Assembly: GCA_963785735.1 (NCBI GenBank) | Contig: CAWAWJ010000001.1 | Coordinates: 310,001 to 374,000 of the forward strand | Origin: REEB95 sp963785735 | GTDB taxonomy: Bacteria; Pseudomonadota; Alphaproteobacteria; ATCC43930; CGMCC-115725 | DNA length: 64,000 bases | Direction of reading: 5' to 3' | Shown here: piece after piece, positions 26,399 through 36,173 of the stretch | How positions within the stretch are numbered: the stretch's first letter is position 1 | Layout: every line of letters begins with the position of its first letter | Program-made: the position numbers and the translations under genes | Notes under the pieces: model-generated | The model's input: the letters and a program-made list of their open reading frames with translations, nothing else | Databases searched by the model: none | Told to the model about the DNA's origin: nothing

Positions 26399-26629
26399 TT
26401 AGTGGACGCTGAGCGGCTCCAGATCGTGCTGGATCAGCGCGGCACGCGCCACGTCGAGGCTTGGCATCACCGCCATCGGCGTGCCGTCGGCGGCGTTGAT
26501 CGCATAGGCCGGCTGGTCCTTGACGGTGACGCGCCGGATATAGGCGAGTTCCTGCAGGCCCCAATGGGCGAATTCCTGGGACGAGATGTGTTTGAGCCGT
26601 TCGAGCTCGCTGCGGTTCATGATATTCAC
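26399..26629 (-). CDS. DUF1150 family protein
   Basis: 76 aa, cytosolic, no membrane segment. The sequence FAHWGLQELAYIRRV...AYAINAADGTPMAVMPSLDVARAALIQHDLEP matches the small alphaproteobacterial family DUF1150, of unknown function. It overlaps the end of the hsp20 gene by 4 nt (ATGA), so it is coexpressed with a heat-shock gene, an arrangement seen in relatives. A stress-linked role is only inferred from this. Confidence 0.85.
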   Translation of the reverse strand: MNIMNRSELERLKHISSQEFAHWGLQELAYIRRVTVKDQPAYAINAADGTPMAVMPSLDVARAALIQHDLEPLSVH

Positions 26630-27063
26630 CTTCCACCCCCCGCCGATTTCTCCGACTCGCCGCGGATTTCCACCCGCTTGACCCGGCTTTCCGTGACGCG
26701 GCGCGCCAGATCGACATGCAACAGCCCGTTCTCGATCCTGGCGCCGCCGACCTCGATGCCGTCGGCCAGGACGAAGGAACGCTGGAACTGGCGCGCGGCG
26801 ATGCCGCGATGGAGATAGACCCGGTCCTTGTCCTCTTCCTGCTTGCCGCGGATGACGAGCTGGTTGTCCTCGATCTGGACCGAGAGATTGTCCATGGTGA
26901 AGCCGGCGACCGCGAGCGTGATGCGGAGCGCGTTCTCGCCGACCTGTTCGACATTGTAGGGGGGATAGCCGTCACCCGTGGTCTTGGCGACGCGGTCGAG
27001 CGCGCGCTCGAAATGGTCGAAGCCCAAGAGCAAAGGCGAATTGAACAGCGACAAACGGGACAA
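26626..27063 (-). CDS. Small heat-shock protein (Hsp20/IbpA family)
   Basis: 145 aa ATP-independent holdase. The start is TTG 27063, chosen because AGGAGG lies 5 nt upstream and the N-terminus SRLSLFNSPLLLGFDHFERALDR matches alphaproteobacterial class A Hsp20s; an upstream in-frame ATG would run through the leader. The alpha-crystallin domain spans about 35-130 (YNVEQVGENALRITLAVAGF to RIENGLLHVDLARRV, with the A-x-x-x-N-G-x-L motif), followed by a short Gly-rich tail. A heat-shock promoter and a ROSE-like hairpin precede it. Confidence 0.95.
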   Translation of the reverse strand: MSRLSLFNSPLLLGFDHFERALDRVAKTTGDGYPPYNVEQVGENALRITLAVAGFTMDNLSVQIEDNQLVIRGKQEEDKDRVYLHRGIAARQFQRSFVLADGIEVGGARIENGLLHVDLARRVTESRVKRVEIRGESEKSAGGGR

Positions 27064-27065
27064 AG

Positions 27066-27090
27066 GGACCTCCTCCGATGAGCTAAGTCC
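27066..27090 (-). promoter_or_regulatory. ROSE-like RNA thermometer hairpin at hsp20
   Basis: The 25 nt before the start can fold with GGAC (27090-27087) pairing GTCC (27069-27066), and UAGCU (27085-27081) opposite the Shine-Dalgarno AGGA. The unpaired G and mismatch inside UAGCU/AGGA resemble the ROSE signature UYGCU. The hairpin buries the whole GGAGGAGG (27076-27069) and ends 2 nt before the TTG. ROSE elements are established heat-sensing switches of small heat-shock genes in alphaproteobacteria; the one-base departure (A for Y) is seen here. Confidence 0.7.
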
Positions 27091-27156
27091 AAAACGGGGG
27101 CCCCTTCTGGGCATCCCCGCGCGTTCGGGCGGCCCTGACGGCACCGCCCTACGGCC

Positions 27157-27188
27157 ATTATGTGGGGGGCGCGCAGGGCCCAATCAAG
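27157..27188 (-). promoter_or_regulatory. Sigma-32 (RpoH) promoter of hsp20
   Basis: On the minus strand CTTGAT (27188-27183) is followed after 15 nt by CCCCACAT (27167-27160), close to the RpoH consensus CTTGAA / CCCCATNT. The predicted transcript would start near 27150, giving an 85- to 90-nt leader that ends in the ROSE-like hairpin. Confidence 0.7.
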
Positions 27189-27231
27189 AGCCCCGCCTGG
27201 CACGGGCCCGAGACGTCGTGTGAAGCAAAGC

Positions 27232-27265
27232 AAAAGGGCCCGGATGCCGCCATCCGAGCCCTTTT
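27232..27265. terminator. Bidirectional intrinsic terminator after tRNA-Ala
   Basis: AAAAGGGC-CGGATG and CATCCG-GCCCTTTT form a long stem with a 4-nt loop and A/T runs on both sides. On the minus strand it lies directly after tRNA-Ala and before the hsp20 promoter, separating the two. Confidence 0.85.
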
Positions 27266-27270
27266 CGATT

Positions 27271-27346
<76 letters not shown>

Positions 27347-27358
27347 GAAATTCGCTTT

Positions 27359-27385
27359 AGCCGGCGGCTTTCGCGCGCGCCGGCT
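27359..27385. repeat. GC hairpin between FYDLN gene and tRNA-Ala
   Basis: AGCCGGCG (27359-27366) pairs with CGCCGGCT (27378-27385). No T-run on the minus strand. It may separate the FYDLN gene from tRNA-Ala or be incidental in GC-rich DNA. Confidence 0.35.
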
Positions 27386-27455
27386 GGGACGGTCCTTCTA
27401 GCCCAGAGCGGCGGCCGGGAAAAGAGGCGGCGTACGAAGCAGAAAATAAAGAAGG

Positions 27456-27896
27456 TTACCGCTCATCCTCGTCATCGACGTTTTCGATCACCTCGGCCAT
27501 GTCGTCCTCGTCCTCGCCGAGCTCGGAGGCGTCCTCGATCACTTCCTCCTCTTCCTCCTCCTTGTCGCCGGCCTCGCCGGCTTCGCCTTCCCCGGCTTCC
27601 GGTTCTTCGCCCTCGGCCGCCGCCGCGGCGGGCAGCGGAACCGGCACCTCGACCACGGCCCCGCTTTCCTCGGGCTCGGCGGCGAGATCGGCCTCAAGCT
27701 CCTCGTCGGCGACCAGCACCACCTCCTCCGGGACGGGCACGGGGACGGGCGCGCCGCGGGTCTTGCGGGGCTTGGCCAGGGCCTCGGGATCGAAGGGCGC
27801 GCCGCATTTGGGACACGTGATCGGCATGCGGCGCATATCGTAATAACGCGCCCCGCAATTCGGGCAGATGCGCTTCGTGCCCCAATCGACCTTCAC
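27456..27896 (-). CDS. FYDLN-acid family protein (TIGR02300)
   Basis: 146 aa. The N-terminal zinc ribbon has C11-x2-C14 and C28-x2-C31 (KRICPNCGARYYDMRRMPITCPKCG), where the family motif FYDLN appears as YYDMR. The remainder is a long acidic, low-complexity tail (Glu/Asp runs, about 95-146). Family function is unknown; a nucleic-acid or chaperone-like role is guesswork. The third of three tandem GTGs (27896) is chosen because GGAGG lies 6 nt upstream. Divergent from aroA. Confidence 0.88.
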   Translation of the reverse strand: MKVDWGTKRICPNCGARYYDMRRMPITCPKCGAPFDPEALAKPRKTRGAPVPVPVPEEVVLVADEELEADLAAEPEESGAVVEVPVPLPAAAAAEGEEPEAGEGEAGEAGDKEEEEEEVIEDASELGEDEDDMAEVIENVDDEDER

Positions 27897-28089
27897 CACC
27901 ACCCTCCGTGACCCTCCGGACAACCCGGTCTCCCCATTGGCCCTTTGCCACGGCCCGGGGGCGCTGTCAAAAGCAAAAATCGCCTCCCCCGCCGGAACCC
28001 CGGGACCCGCGCCCACGCCTTCATCGCGCGAATATTCGCCCTGTGCTAAAGACAGCCGCCGACGCCCTCACAGCAGAGATCGAACGCAA

Positions 28090-29418
28090 GTGACCGCACT
28101 TTCCTCCGGTTCATCGCGCCCATTGAAGGGACGAGGCATCGTTCCGGGCGACAAATCGATCTCGCACCGCGCCTTGATCCTGGGATCGCTCGCCATCGGC
28201 CGCACCCGCATCAAGGGCCTGCTCGAAGGCGAGGACGTGCTGCGCACCGCGCAAGCCTTGCGCGATCTGGGCGCGCGCATCGAGCGGGGCAAGGACGGCA
28301 TTTGGAGCGTCGACGGCAGCGGGACCGGCGGCTGGCGCGAACCCGAAACCGTGCTCGATCTCGGCAACTCCGGAACCGGCGCGCGGCTGCTCATGGGCGC
28401 GGCGGCGACGCATCCCTTCACCACCTTTTTCACCGGCGACGAATCCTTGTGCCGCCGGCCGATGGCGCGGGTGATCGAACCCTTGTCGCGTTTCGGCGCG
28501 CGCTTCACCGCTCGCGAAGGCGGCCGCCTGCCGCTCGCCGAAACCGGAACGCCATCGCCGCTGCCGATCGTCTACACCCTGCCTGTGCCCTCGGCGCAGG
28601 TGAAATCGGCGGTGCTGCTCGCGGGGCTGAACGCGCCGGGCGAGACCACGGTGATCGAGCCCATCGCCACGCGCGACCACACCGAAAACCTGCTCCGGCA
28701 TTTCGGCGCGCGGGTCGAGATCACCCGCATCGAGAACGGGCGGCGCATCACGCTCGTGGGCGAGCCCGAATTGCGCGCGGCGGCCCTTGCCGTGCCGGGT
28801 GATCCGAGCTCGGCGGCGTTCCCGGCGGTGGCGGCGCTTATCACCAAGGGCTCGGATATTTCCCTTTTGGGCGTCGGCGTCAATCCGTTGCGTGCCGGCC
28901 TGTTCGCGGCCCTGGCCGAAATGGGGGCCAAGATCGCTTTCGAAAAACCGCGCGAACAGGGCGGCGAGAAAGTGGCCGATCTCCGGATTCGGGCGAGCGA
29001 GCTTCACGGGATCGAGGTTCCGGCATCGCGCGCGCCCAGCATGATCGACGAATATCCGGTGCTGGCGGTGGCGGCGTCTTTCGCCAAAGGCCGCACCGTG
29101 ATGCACGGGCTGGGTGAGTTGCGCGTCAAGGAAAGCGACCGGCTGGCGGCGATCGCGTCCGGGCTCAAGGCTTGCGGCGTGCGGGTCGAGGTCGCGGGCG
29201 ACAGCCTCGCCGTCGAAGGTGCCGGCGCTCCGCCCAAGGGCGGCGCCACGGTGGCGGCGTTGCTCGATCATCGCATCGCCATGGCCTTCCTGGTGCTGGG
29301 CGGCGCCGCGCAAAAGCCAGTGCGCATCGACGGCGGCGAAACCATATCCACGAGTTTCCCGGGCTTCGCCAAGCTGATGAACGGCCTGGGCGCGCGCATA
29401 GCCGGGACCAAGACGTGA
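28090..29418 (+). CDS. aroA: 3-phosphoshikimate 1-carboxyvinyltransferase (EPSP synthase)
   Basis: 442 aa, sixth step of the shikimate pathway: joins PEP to shikimate 3-phosphate. Conserved: PGDKSISHRALILGSLA near the N-terminus, LGNSGTGARLLMG, and LRVKESDRLAAIASGL. In the NSGTGAR loop an Ala follows Gly, the arrangement of naturally less glyphosate-sensitive class II enzymes, but sensitivity cannot be judged from this alone. GTG start at 28090, because the conserved N-terminus begins within 15 residues of it. cmk follows after 10 nt. Confidence 0.95.
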   Translation: MTALSSGSSRPLKGRGIVPGDKSISHRALILGSLAIGRTRIKGLLEGEDVLRTAQALRDLGARIERGKDGIWSVDGSGTGGWREPETVLDLGNSGTGARLLMGAAATHPFTTFFTGDESLCRRPMARVIEPLSRFGARFTAREGGRLPLAETGTPSPLPIVYTLPVPSAQVKSAVLLAGLNAPGETTVIEPIATRDHTENLLRHFGARVEITRIENGRRITLVGEPELRAAALAVPGDPSSAAFPAVAALITKGSDISLLGVGVNPLRAGLFAALAEMGAKIAFEKPREQGGEKVADLRIRASELHGIEVPASRAPSMIDEYPVLAVAASFAKGRTVMHGLGELRVKESDRLAAIASGLKACGVRVEVAGDSLAVEGAGAPPKGGATVAALLDHRIAMAFLVLGGAAQKPVRIDGGETISTSFPGFAKLMNGLGARIAGTKT

Positions 29419-29428
29419 TCATGGCGCC

Positions 29429-30070
29429 ATGATCATAGCGGTCGACGGCCCGGCGGCCTCGGGCAAGGGCACGCTGGCGCGCCGCCTCGCCGGTCATTAC
29501 GGCCTCGCCCATCTCGACAGCGGACTGCTCTACCGCGCCACCGCCTTGCAGGTGCTGCTCGCCGGCGGCGATCCGGCGGACCCCAAGGCCGCCGAAGCGG
29601 GGGCCAAGCGCGTGCGCCCCGGCCAGCTTGTGGACAAGCGGCTCAAGGAAGAGCGCATCGCGGAAGCCGCCTCGCTGGTCTCCGCCATCCCGGCCGTGCG
29701 CGCCACGCTTTTGGCCTTCCAGCGCGAATTCACCGTCAGGCCCCCGGACGGGGCCAAGGGCGCGGTGCTGGACGGGCGCGATATCGGCACCGTGGTCTGC
29801 CCGAATGCCTCCGCCAAGCTGTTCGTGACGGCCAGCCTAGAGGCCCGAGCCATGAGGCGATTCAAAGAGTTGCAGGCAAGCGGCGCCCCCGCTATATACC
29901 AGCGCGTCCTGCAGGACATGAAGCTTCGTGACGCGCGCGACCAGGAGCGCCAGATCGCGCCTTTGGTGCGGGCGGAAGACGCCTTCGAGCTCGACACCAC
30001 GTCGCTCGACGCCGACGCCGCCTTCGATGCGGCGGTCCGGTTCGTCGACCGGAAGCTCGCGAAGCGCTGA
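29429..30070 (+). CDS. cmk: Cytidylate kinase
   Basis: 213 aa. Phosphorylates CMP and dCMP with ATP. The P-loop DGPAASGKGTLARRLA is at residues 5-20; LDSGLLYRATA binds the nucleotide; DGRDIGTVVCPNA and the RDxRDxxR-type lid (RDARDQERQIAPL) are conserved. It sits between aroA and rpsA, an order found across proteobacteria. Confidence 0.96.
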   Translation: MIIAVDGPAASGKGTLARRLAGHYGLAHLDSGLLYRATALQVLLAGGDPADPKAAEAGAKRVRPGQLVDKRLKEERIAEAASLVSAIPAVRATLLAFQREFTVRPPDGAKGAVLDGRDIGTVVCPNASAKLFVTASLEARAMRRFKELQASGAPAIYQRVLQDMKLRDARDQERQIAPLVRAEDAFELDTTSLDADAAFDAAVRFVDRKLAKR

Positions 30071-30188
30071 TCGTCGCTCCTGCGTTGAATACGGGTTTAC
30101 GCCGCGGCACCCGATCCTGCCCGCGGCCGGCCGTGCACCCCCTCCCCGGGATGCCTGGACGCAGTTGAGGGGAAGTTCCGGAGTAAGA

Positions 30189-31919
30189 ATGGCCACTCGT
30201 CAAACCACCGCGCCCAAGGAAAAGGGCAAGGAGAGCTTCGCCGCGCTCCTCGATGAAACGCTGGGTTCAGCCGCCGGCCTCGAAGGCACCGTGATCAAGG
30301 GCCAGGTCGTTGCGATCGAAAACGACATGGTGCTGATCGACGTCGGATTGAAATCCGAGGGCCGCGTGCCCTTGAAGGAATTCGCCTCGCCGGGCAAGCC
30401 ACCCGAGCTGAAGGCGGGCGACACCGTCGAGGTCTTCCTCGAGCGCATGGAAGGCAAGGACGGCGCGGCGCAGCTGTCGCGCGAAAAGGCGCGCCGCGAG
30501 GAATCCTGGACCCTGTTGGAAAAGAATTTCCAGGCCAATGAGCGCGTCCAAGGCGTGATCTTCGGCCGGGTCAAGGGCGGCTTCACGGTCGACCTTTCGG
30601 GCGCGGTCGCCTTCCTGCCAGGGAGCCAAGTCGATATCCGTCCGGTGCGGGACATCACCCCGCTCTTGGGCAGCCCGCAGCCTTTCCAGATCCTGAAGAT
30701 GGACCGCGCGCGCGGCAACATCGTGGTGTCGCGCCGCGCCGTGCTGGAAGAGAGCCGCGCCGAGCAGCGATCCGAGCTGGTGGCCTCCTTGAAGGAGGGC
30801 CAGGTGTTGAACGGCGTCGTCAAGAACATCACCGATTACGGCGCCTTCGTCGATCTGGGCGGGGTGGACGGGCTGTTGCACGTCACCGACATCGCCTGGC
30901 GCCGGATCAACCACCCCTCCGAGGCGCTCCATATCGGCCAGACCGTCAAGGTCCAGGTCATCCGCTTCAACGCCGAGACCCAGCGCATTTCGCTCGGCAT
31001 GAAACAGCTCGAGGCCGATCCGTGGGAAGGCGTCGAGCTCAAATACCCGGCCAGCGCCAAGTTCAAGGGCCGCGTCACCAACATCACCGATTACGGCGCC
31101 TTCGTGGAATTGGAGCCCGGCGTCGAAGGCCTGGTTCATGTTTCGGAAATGAGCTGGACCAAGAAGAACGTCCACCCCGGCAAGATCGTCTCGACCAGCC
31201 AGGAGGTCGAGGTCATGGTGCTGGACGTCGATCCGCAGAAGCGCCGGATTTCCTTGGGCCTCAAGCAGTGCCTGGCCAATCCGTGGGAGACCTTCAAGGA
31301 GAAATACCCGGCCGACACCGAGCTCGAAGGCGAGGTCAAGAACATCACCGAATTCGGCATGTTCGTGGGCCTACCCGGCGAGATCGACGGCATGGTGCAT
31401 CTCTCCGACCTCGATTGGCAGAAGCCCGGTGAAGAGGCGATCAAGGATTACAAGAAGGGCCAGATGGTGAAGGTGCGCGTGCTCGACGTCGACATGGAAA
31501 AAGAGCGTGTCTCGCTCGGCATCAAGCAGCTGACCCCCGATCCGGCCGAAACCCAGGTCGCCGGCATCAAGAAAGGCGAGGTCGTCACCTGCACCGTCAC
31601 GTCGGTTACCGAAGGCGGCATCGAAGTGCAATTGGCGACCGGCCTGCCGGGCTTCATCCGCAAGGCCGATCTGTCGCGCGACCGCGCCGAACAGCGCCCC
31701 GACCGCTTCGCCGTGGGCGAAAAGATCGACGCCAAGATCACCGGCCTCGACCGCGGCGGCCGCAAGGCCAATCTCTCGATCAAGGCGCGCGAAATCGACG
31801 AGGACAAGCAGGCGATGGCCGAATTCGGCTCGTCGGATAGCGGCGCCTCGCTCGGCGACATCCTCGGCGCCGCGCTCGGCCGCAAGGGCGGCGACAAGGA
31901 CGAGAAGGACGGCAAGTGA
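30189..31919 (+). CDS. rpsA: 30S ribosomal protein S1
   Basis: 576 aa mRNA-binding protein that unfolds leaders on the 30S subunit. Six S1 OB-fold repeats can be counted: two weak ribosome-binding ones (starting near GTVIKGQVVAIENDMVLID and GVIFGRVKGGFTVDL), then four RNA-binding ones, the best marked by NITDYGAFVDLGGVDGLLH and NITDYGAFVELEPGVEGLVH. Acidic/lysine-rich C-terminus. ATG 30189 follows GGAG with good spacing and has a 118-nt gap from cmk; S1 leaders are often autoregulated. Confidence 0.97.
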   Translation: MATRQTTAPKEKGKESFAALLDETLGSAAGLEGTVIKGQVVAIENDMVLIDVGLKSEGRVPLKEFASPGKPPELKAGDTVEVFLERMEGKDGAAQLSREKARREESWTLLEKNFQANERVQGVIFGRVKGGFTVDLSGAVAFLPGSQVDIRPVRDITPLLGSPQPFQILKMDRARGNIVVSRRAVLEESRAEQRSELVASLKEGQVLNGVVKNITDYGAFVDLGGVDGLLHVTDIAWRRINHPSEALHIGQTVKVQVIRFNAETQRISLGMKQLEADPWEGVELKYPASAKFKGRVTNITDYGAFVELEPGVEGLVHVSEMSWTKKNVHPGKIVSTSQEVEVMVLDVDPQKRRISLGLKQCLANPWETFKEKYPADTELEGEVKNITEFGMFVGLPGEIDGMVHLSDLDWQKPGEEAIKDYKKGQMVKVRVLDVDMEKERVSLGIKQLTPDPAETQVAGIKKGEVVTCTVTSVTEGGIEVQLATGLPGFIRKADLSRDRAEQRPDRFAVGEKIDAKITGLDRGGRKANLSIKAREIDEDKQAMAEFGSSDSGASLGDILGAALGRKGGDKDEKDGK

Positions 31920-32026
31920 GCCCCACCCCCGGCCGGACGGCGCTTGCCGCCATCCTTGACGGTGGGGGCGGGATTTGGCACGTTTTCCAATAAGTTAACG
32001 CGGGCCAAGGGGGCAAAGGCTGCGCC

Positions 32027-32311
32027 ATGACCAAATCCGAGCTGATCCAGCATCTGGCCGAGCGCAATCCGCACCTTTACCAGCGCGACGTCGAACGCAT
32101 CGTGTCCACCATCTTCGACGAGATCGCGGCGGCCTTGTCGCGCGGCGACCGGGTCGAGTTGCGCGGCTTCGGCGCTTTCTCGGTGAAACGGCGCGGCGCG
32201 CGCATGGGCCGCAATCCGCGCACCGGCGAGAGCGTGCAGGTCGGCGAAAAGCACATTCCCTTCTTCAAGACCGGCAAGGAGCTGCGCGAGCGGCTCAACG
32301 AGCGGCAGTAA
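32027..32311 (+). CDS. ihfB: Integration host factor subunit beta
   Basis: 94 aa DNA-bending protein, partner of IhfA. The HU/IHF fold is clear: MTKSELIQHLAERNPHLYQRDVERIV, then the DNA-binding arm GRNPRTGESVQVGEKHIPFFKTGKELRERLN with the intercalating Pro. Placement after rpsA is conserved. IHF often works with sigma-54 activators, and rpoN is in this window. A GC-rich inverted repeat in 31920-31970 may end the rpsA transcript. Confidence 0.96.
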   Translation: MTKSELIQHLAERNPHLYQRDVERIVSTIFDEIAAALSRGDRVELRGFGAFSVKRRGARMGRNPRTGESVQVGEKHIPFFKTGKELRERLNERQ

Positions 32312-32315
32312 TTCC

Positions 32316-32618
32316 GTGAGGCCGATTCATTGGCTGGTCACGGCGCCCTTGGCGCTGGTGCTGGTGGTGTTCGCGGTCTCGAACCGCGCGACGGTGAGCG
32401 TCACCTTCTGGCCGACGCCTTTCGAGATCGACCTGCCGCTTTACCTGGTGGCGCTGGCGGCGCTGCTGGCCGGGTTTCTGCTCGGGCAATTGACCGCCTG
32501 GATCAATGGCGGCAAGCGGCGGCGCGAGGCGCGCGAAAAAGGCCGGCGCGTGCGCGAGCTCGAAAGCGAGTTGGAAGCCTTGCGCGGCAAGCCGCCGCAA
32601 CCGCCTTTCCAGCCTTAG
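32316..32618 (+). CDS. LapA domain (DUF1049) membrane protein
   Basis: 100 aa. Two TM helices (about 6-24 and 40-62) enclose the VSVTFWPTPFEIDLP segment; a cytosolic coiled coil rich in Arg/Glu follows (about 66-92). This is the LapA family, in enteric bacteria involved in LPS assembly regulation. GTG start 4 nt after ihfB. Its partner LapB is not encoded nearby. Confidence 0.85.
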   Translation: MRPIHWLVTAPLALVLVVFAVSNRATVSVTFWPTPFEIDLPLYLVALAALLAGFLLGQLTAWINGGKRRREAREKGRRVRELESELEALRGKPPQPPFQP

Positions 32619-32681
32619 GGGTTCCGGCCGGGCCGAGCCCGGGGGATGCGCCGGGCAGCGGCTCCTGCTATGAACGGGCCC

Positions 32682-33392
32682 ATGACCGCGATCAAGAACC
32701 CCATTCTGTGCGCCATCGACGTGGCCGACCCGGCCAAGGCCAAAACCCTGGTGAAGACGCTCCGGGGCGCGGTCGGCGGCATCAAGCTCGGCCTTGAATT
32801 CTTCACGGCCAACGGGCCGCGCGCGGTCAAGGACACGGCCCAGGATCTGCCGCTGTTCCTCGATTTGAAGCTGCACGACATCCCCAACACCGTGGCGGGC
32901 GCGGTCAAGGCGGCGGCGGGTTTGGAACCCCTGCTCTTGACGGTCCATTGCGCCGGGGGCGCGGCGATGATGAAGGCGGCGGCCGAGGCGGCGAAACAGG
33001 CGGCCCGCGGCAAGCCGATGAAGCTTCTGGGCGTGACCGTGCTCACCAGCCTCGACGAGAGCGATCTCGGCGCCATCGGCCAGAAGGGCCCGGTCGCCGA
33101 GCAGGTCAAGCGGCTGGCGTTGTTGGCGCGCGACAGCGGGCTCGACGGCATCGTCTGTTCGCCGCATGAGGTGGGCGAGCTGCGCCAAACGCTGGGGCCG
33201 GAATTTCTGCTGGTGGTGCCGGGTATCCGCATCGGCTCGCTGTCGTCCGGGGACCAGAAGCGCGTCATGGGCCCCAGGGACGCGATCGCATCCGGCGCCG
33301 ATTACCTGGTGATCGGCCGGCCCATCACCGGCTCGCCCAGCCCGGCGGCGGCCGCGCGCGCCATGCTGGCGGAAATCGGCCGGGCATCGTGA
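32682..33392 (+). CDS. pyrF: Orotidine 5'-phosphate decarboxylase
   Basis: 236 aa TIM barrel that makes UMP. ILCAIDVADPAKA opens strand 1; the catalytic Lys/Asp network is in LFLDLKLHDIPNTV (DxKxxDI-type motif); GVTVLTSLDESDL and the phosphate loop VVPGIRI and VIGRPIT complete the site. Start uncertain between ATG 32682 and ATG 32670. The stop overlaps trpF (GTGA), so the two are translationally coupled. Confidence 0.95.
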   Translation: MTAIKNPILCAIDVADPAKAKTLVKTLRGAVGGIKLGLEFFTANGPRAVKDTAQDLPLFLDLKLHDIPNTVAGAVKAAAGLEPLLLTVHCAGGAAMMKAAAEAAKQAARGKPMKLLGVTVLTSLDESDLGAIGQKGPVAEQVKRLALLARDSGLDGIVCSPHEVGELRQTLGPEFLLVVPGIRIGSLSSGDQKRVMGPRDAIASGADYLVIGRPITGSPSPAAAARAMLAEIGRAS

Positions 33393-34030
33393 GCGTCGCG
33401 GTCAAGATCTGCGGGCTTTCCACCTTGGAAAGCGTCGCCGCCGCGTCTTCGGGCGGCGCCAAATTCGTGGGCTTCGTGTTCTATCCGCCGAGTCCGCGCA
33501 ATCTTTCGCCCGAGCAGGCCTCGCCTTTGGTCGCCAGCGTGGCTTCCGGCATCACCCGGGTTGGGGTGTTCGTCGATCCCGAGGACGAGCTGCTGGCGCG
33601 CGTGCTGGCCAGGTCGCCGCTCGACATGATCCAGCTTCATGGCGAGGAGACGCCCGAGCGCGTGAGCGCGATCAAGAAGAAATTCGGCAAGCAAGCGATG
33701 AAGGCGATCAAGGTCGCCGGCGCGGCCGATCTCGACGCGGCGCCGCGCTATTTCGCCGTGGCCGACTGGCTGATGTTCGACGCCCGCCCGCCCAAGGACG
33801 CCTCGCGGCCCGGCGGCAACGCGCTCGCCTTCGATTGGGAATTGCTGCGCAAGCGGCGCTGGCCGCTGCCCTGGATGCTGTCGGGCGGGCTCAATCCCGG
33901 CAATCTGGGCGAGGCCGTGCGCATCTCCGGCGCATCGGCGGCCGATGTCTCCTCGGGCGTCGAAAGCCGCCCGGGGGTCAAGGATAGCGCCAAAATCGAG
34001 GAATTCCTGGCTGCCGCGCGCCGGATTTGA
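33389..34030 (+). CDS. trpF: Phosphoribosylanthranilate isomerase
   Basis: 213 aa TIM barrel; Amadori isomerisation of PRA to CdRP in tryptophan synthesis. Catalytic Cys is in VKICGLSTLESV (about residue 7) and the general acid Asp in WLMFDARPP. GTG start overlapping the pyrF stop. The C-terminal phosphate loop is LSGGLNPGNLGEAV. It is followed by a 74-nt gap to trpB, the only real break in the trp genes here. Confidence 0.95.
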   Translation: MSVAVKICGLSTLESVAAASSGGAKFVGFVFYPPSPRNLSPEQASPLVASVASGITRVGVFVDPEDELLARVLARSPLDMIQLHGEETPERVSAIKKKFGKQAMKAIKVAGAADLDAAPRYFAVADWLMFDARPPKDASRPGGNALAFDWELLRKRRWPLPWMLSGGLNPGNLGEAVRISGASAADVSSGVESRPGVKDSAKIEEFLAAARRI

Positions 34031-34104
34031 GCCTTTGAGCGGCCCCGGATAAGGGGTAAAACCCTCCCTTCCCTCAGGCGGTTAGCGGCGAAGCTTTCGA
34101 TCCC

Positions 34105-35312
<1,208 letters not shown>

Positions 35313-35316
<4 letters not shown>

Positions 35317-36173
35317 GCCGCATCGAGGCGCGCTTTGCCGATCTCAAGGCCGAGGGCCGCGCCGGGCTGGTGACATATCTCGCCTGCGGCGATCCCGACC
35401 GCGCGAGCTTCGAGAAAATTCTCGCGGCCCTGCCCGGCGCCGGCGCCGATCTGATCGAGATCGGCATGCCTTTTTCCGATCCGATGGCCGACGGCCCGGC
35501 GATCCAGGCGGCGAGCCAGCGCGCGCTCAAATCCGGCATGACCCTGGCCAAGACGCTCGAGGTGCTGCGCCGCTTCCGCAAAAGCGATGCCGCCACGCCG
35601 GTGGTGCTGATGGGCTATTACAATCCGATCTATCGCCATGGCGTGGCGCGATTCCTGAAAGAGGCCGGGGATGCGGGCTGCGACGGCCTGATCGTGGTGG
35701 ATTTGCCGCCCGAGCATGATGAGGAGCTGTGCGAGCCCGCGCTGGCGGCGGGGATCGATTTCATCCGGCTGGCGACGCCGACCACCGACGACAAGCGGCT
35801 GCCCGCGGTGCTGCGCCGCGCCTCGGGGTTTATCTATTATGTGGCGGTTGCGGGGATCACCGGGACGAAATCGGCGGCGGCGGGCGAGGTAAATAAAGCG
35901 GTGGCGAGGTTGAAGCGGCACACCAATCTCCCAGTGGCGGTCGGGTTCGGCATCAAGAACCCGGCCCAGGCCGCCGAGGTATCGCGAGTTGCCGACGCGG
36001 CGGTGGTAGGCTCGGCCTTGGTCGAGACCATCGCCAGGAACCTGGATAAAAAGGGCCGCGCCAAGCCGGGCCTGGTCCCGGCCTTGCTGAAGCATGTGAA
36101 GGAATTGGCCCGGGGCGTGCGGTCCGCCCGCAGCGGAGCGCGATCGCCGAAACAGAGGATGGCCGCGCAATGA
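35313..36173 (+). CDS. trpA: Tryptophan synthase alpha chain
   Basis: 286 aa TIM barrel that cleaves indole-3-glycerol phosphate. Catalytic Glu in DLIEIGMPFSDPMADGPAIQ (E of LIEIG, D of PFSDP nearby) and the mobile loop 6 region GITGTKSAA are visible. A C-terminal extension of about 20 residues, rich in Arg/Ser, is less conserved. Overlaps both trpB and accD by 4 nt. Confidence 0.97.

Noticed and set aside
27361..27384. Terminator of the FYDLN gene at the GC hairpin
   Set aside because: The stem is good but no T-run follows on the minus strand, so it is listed only as a hairpin.
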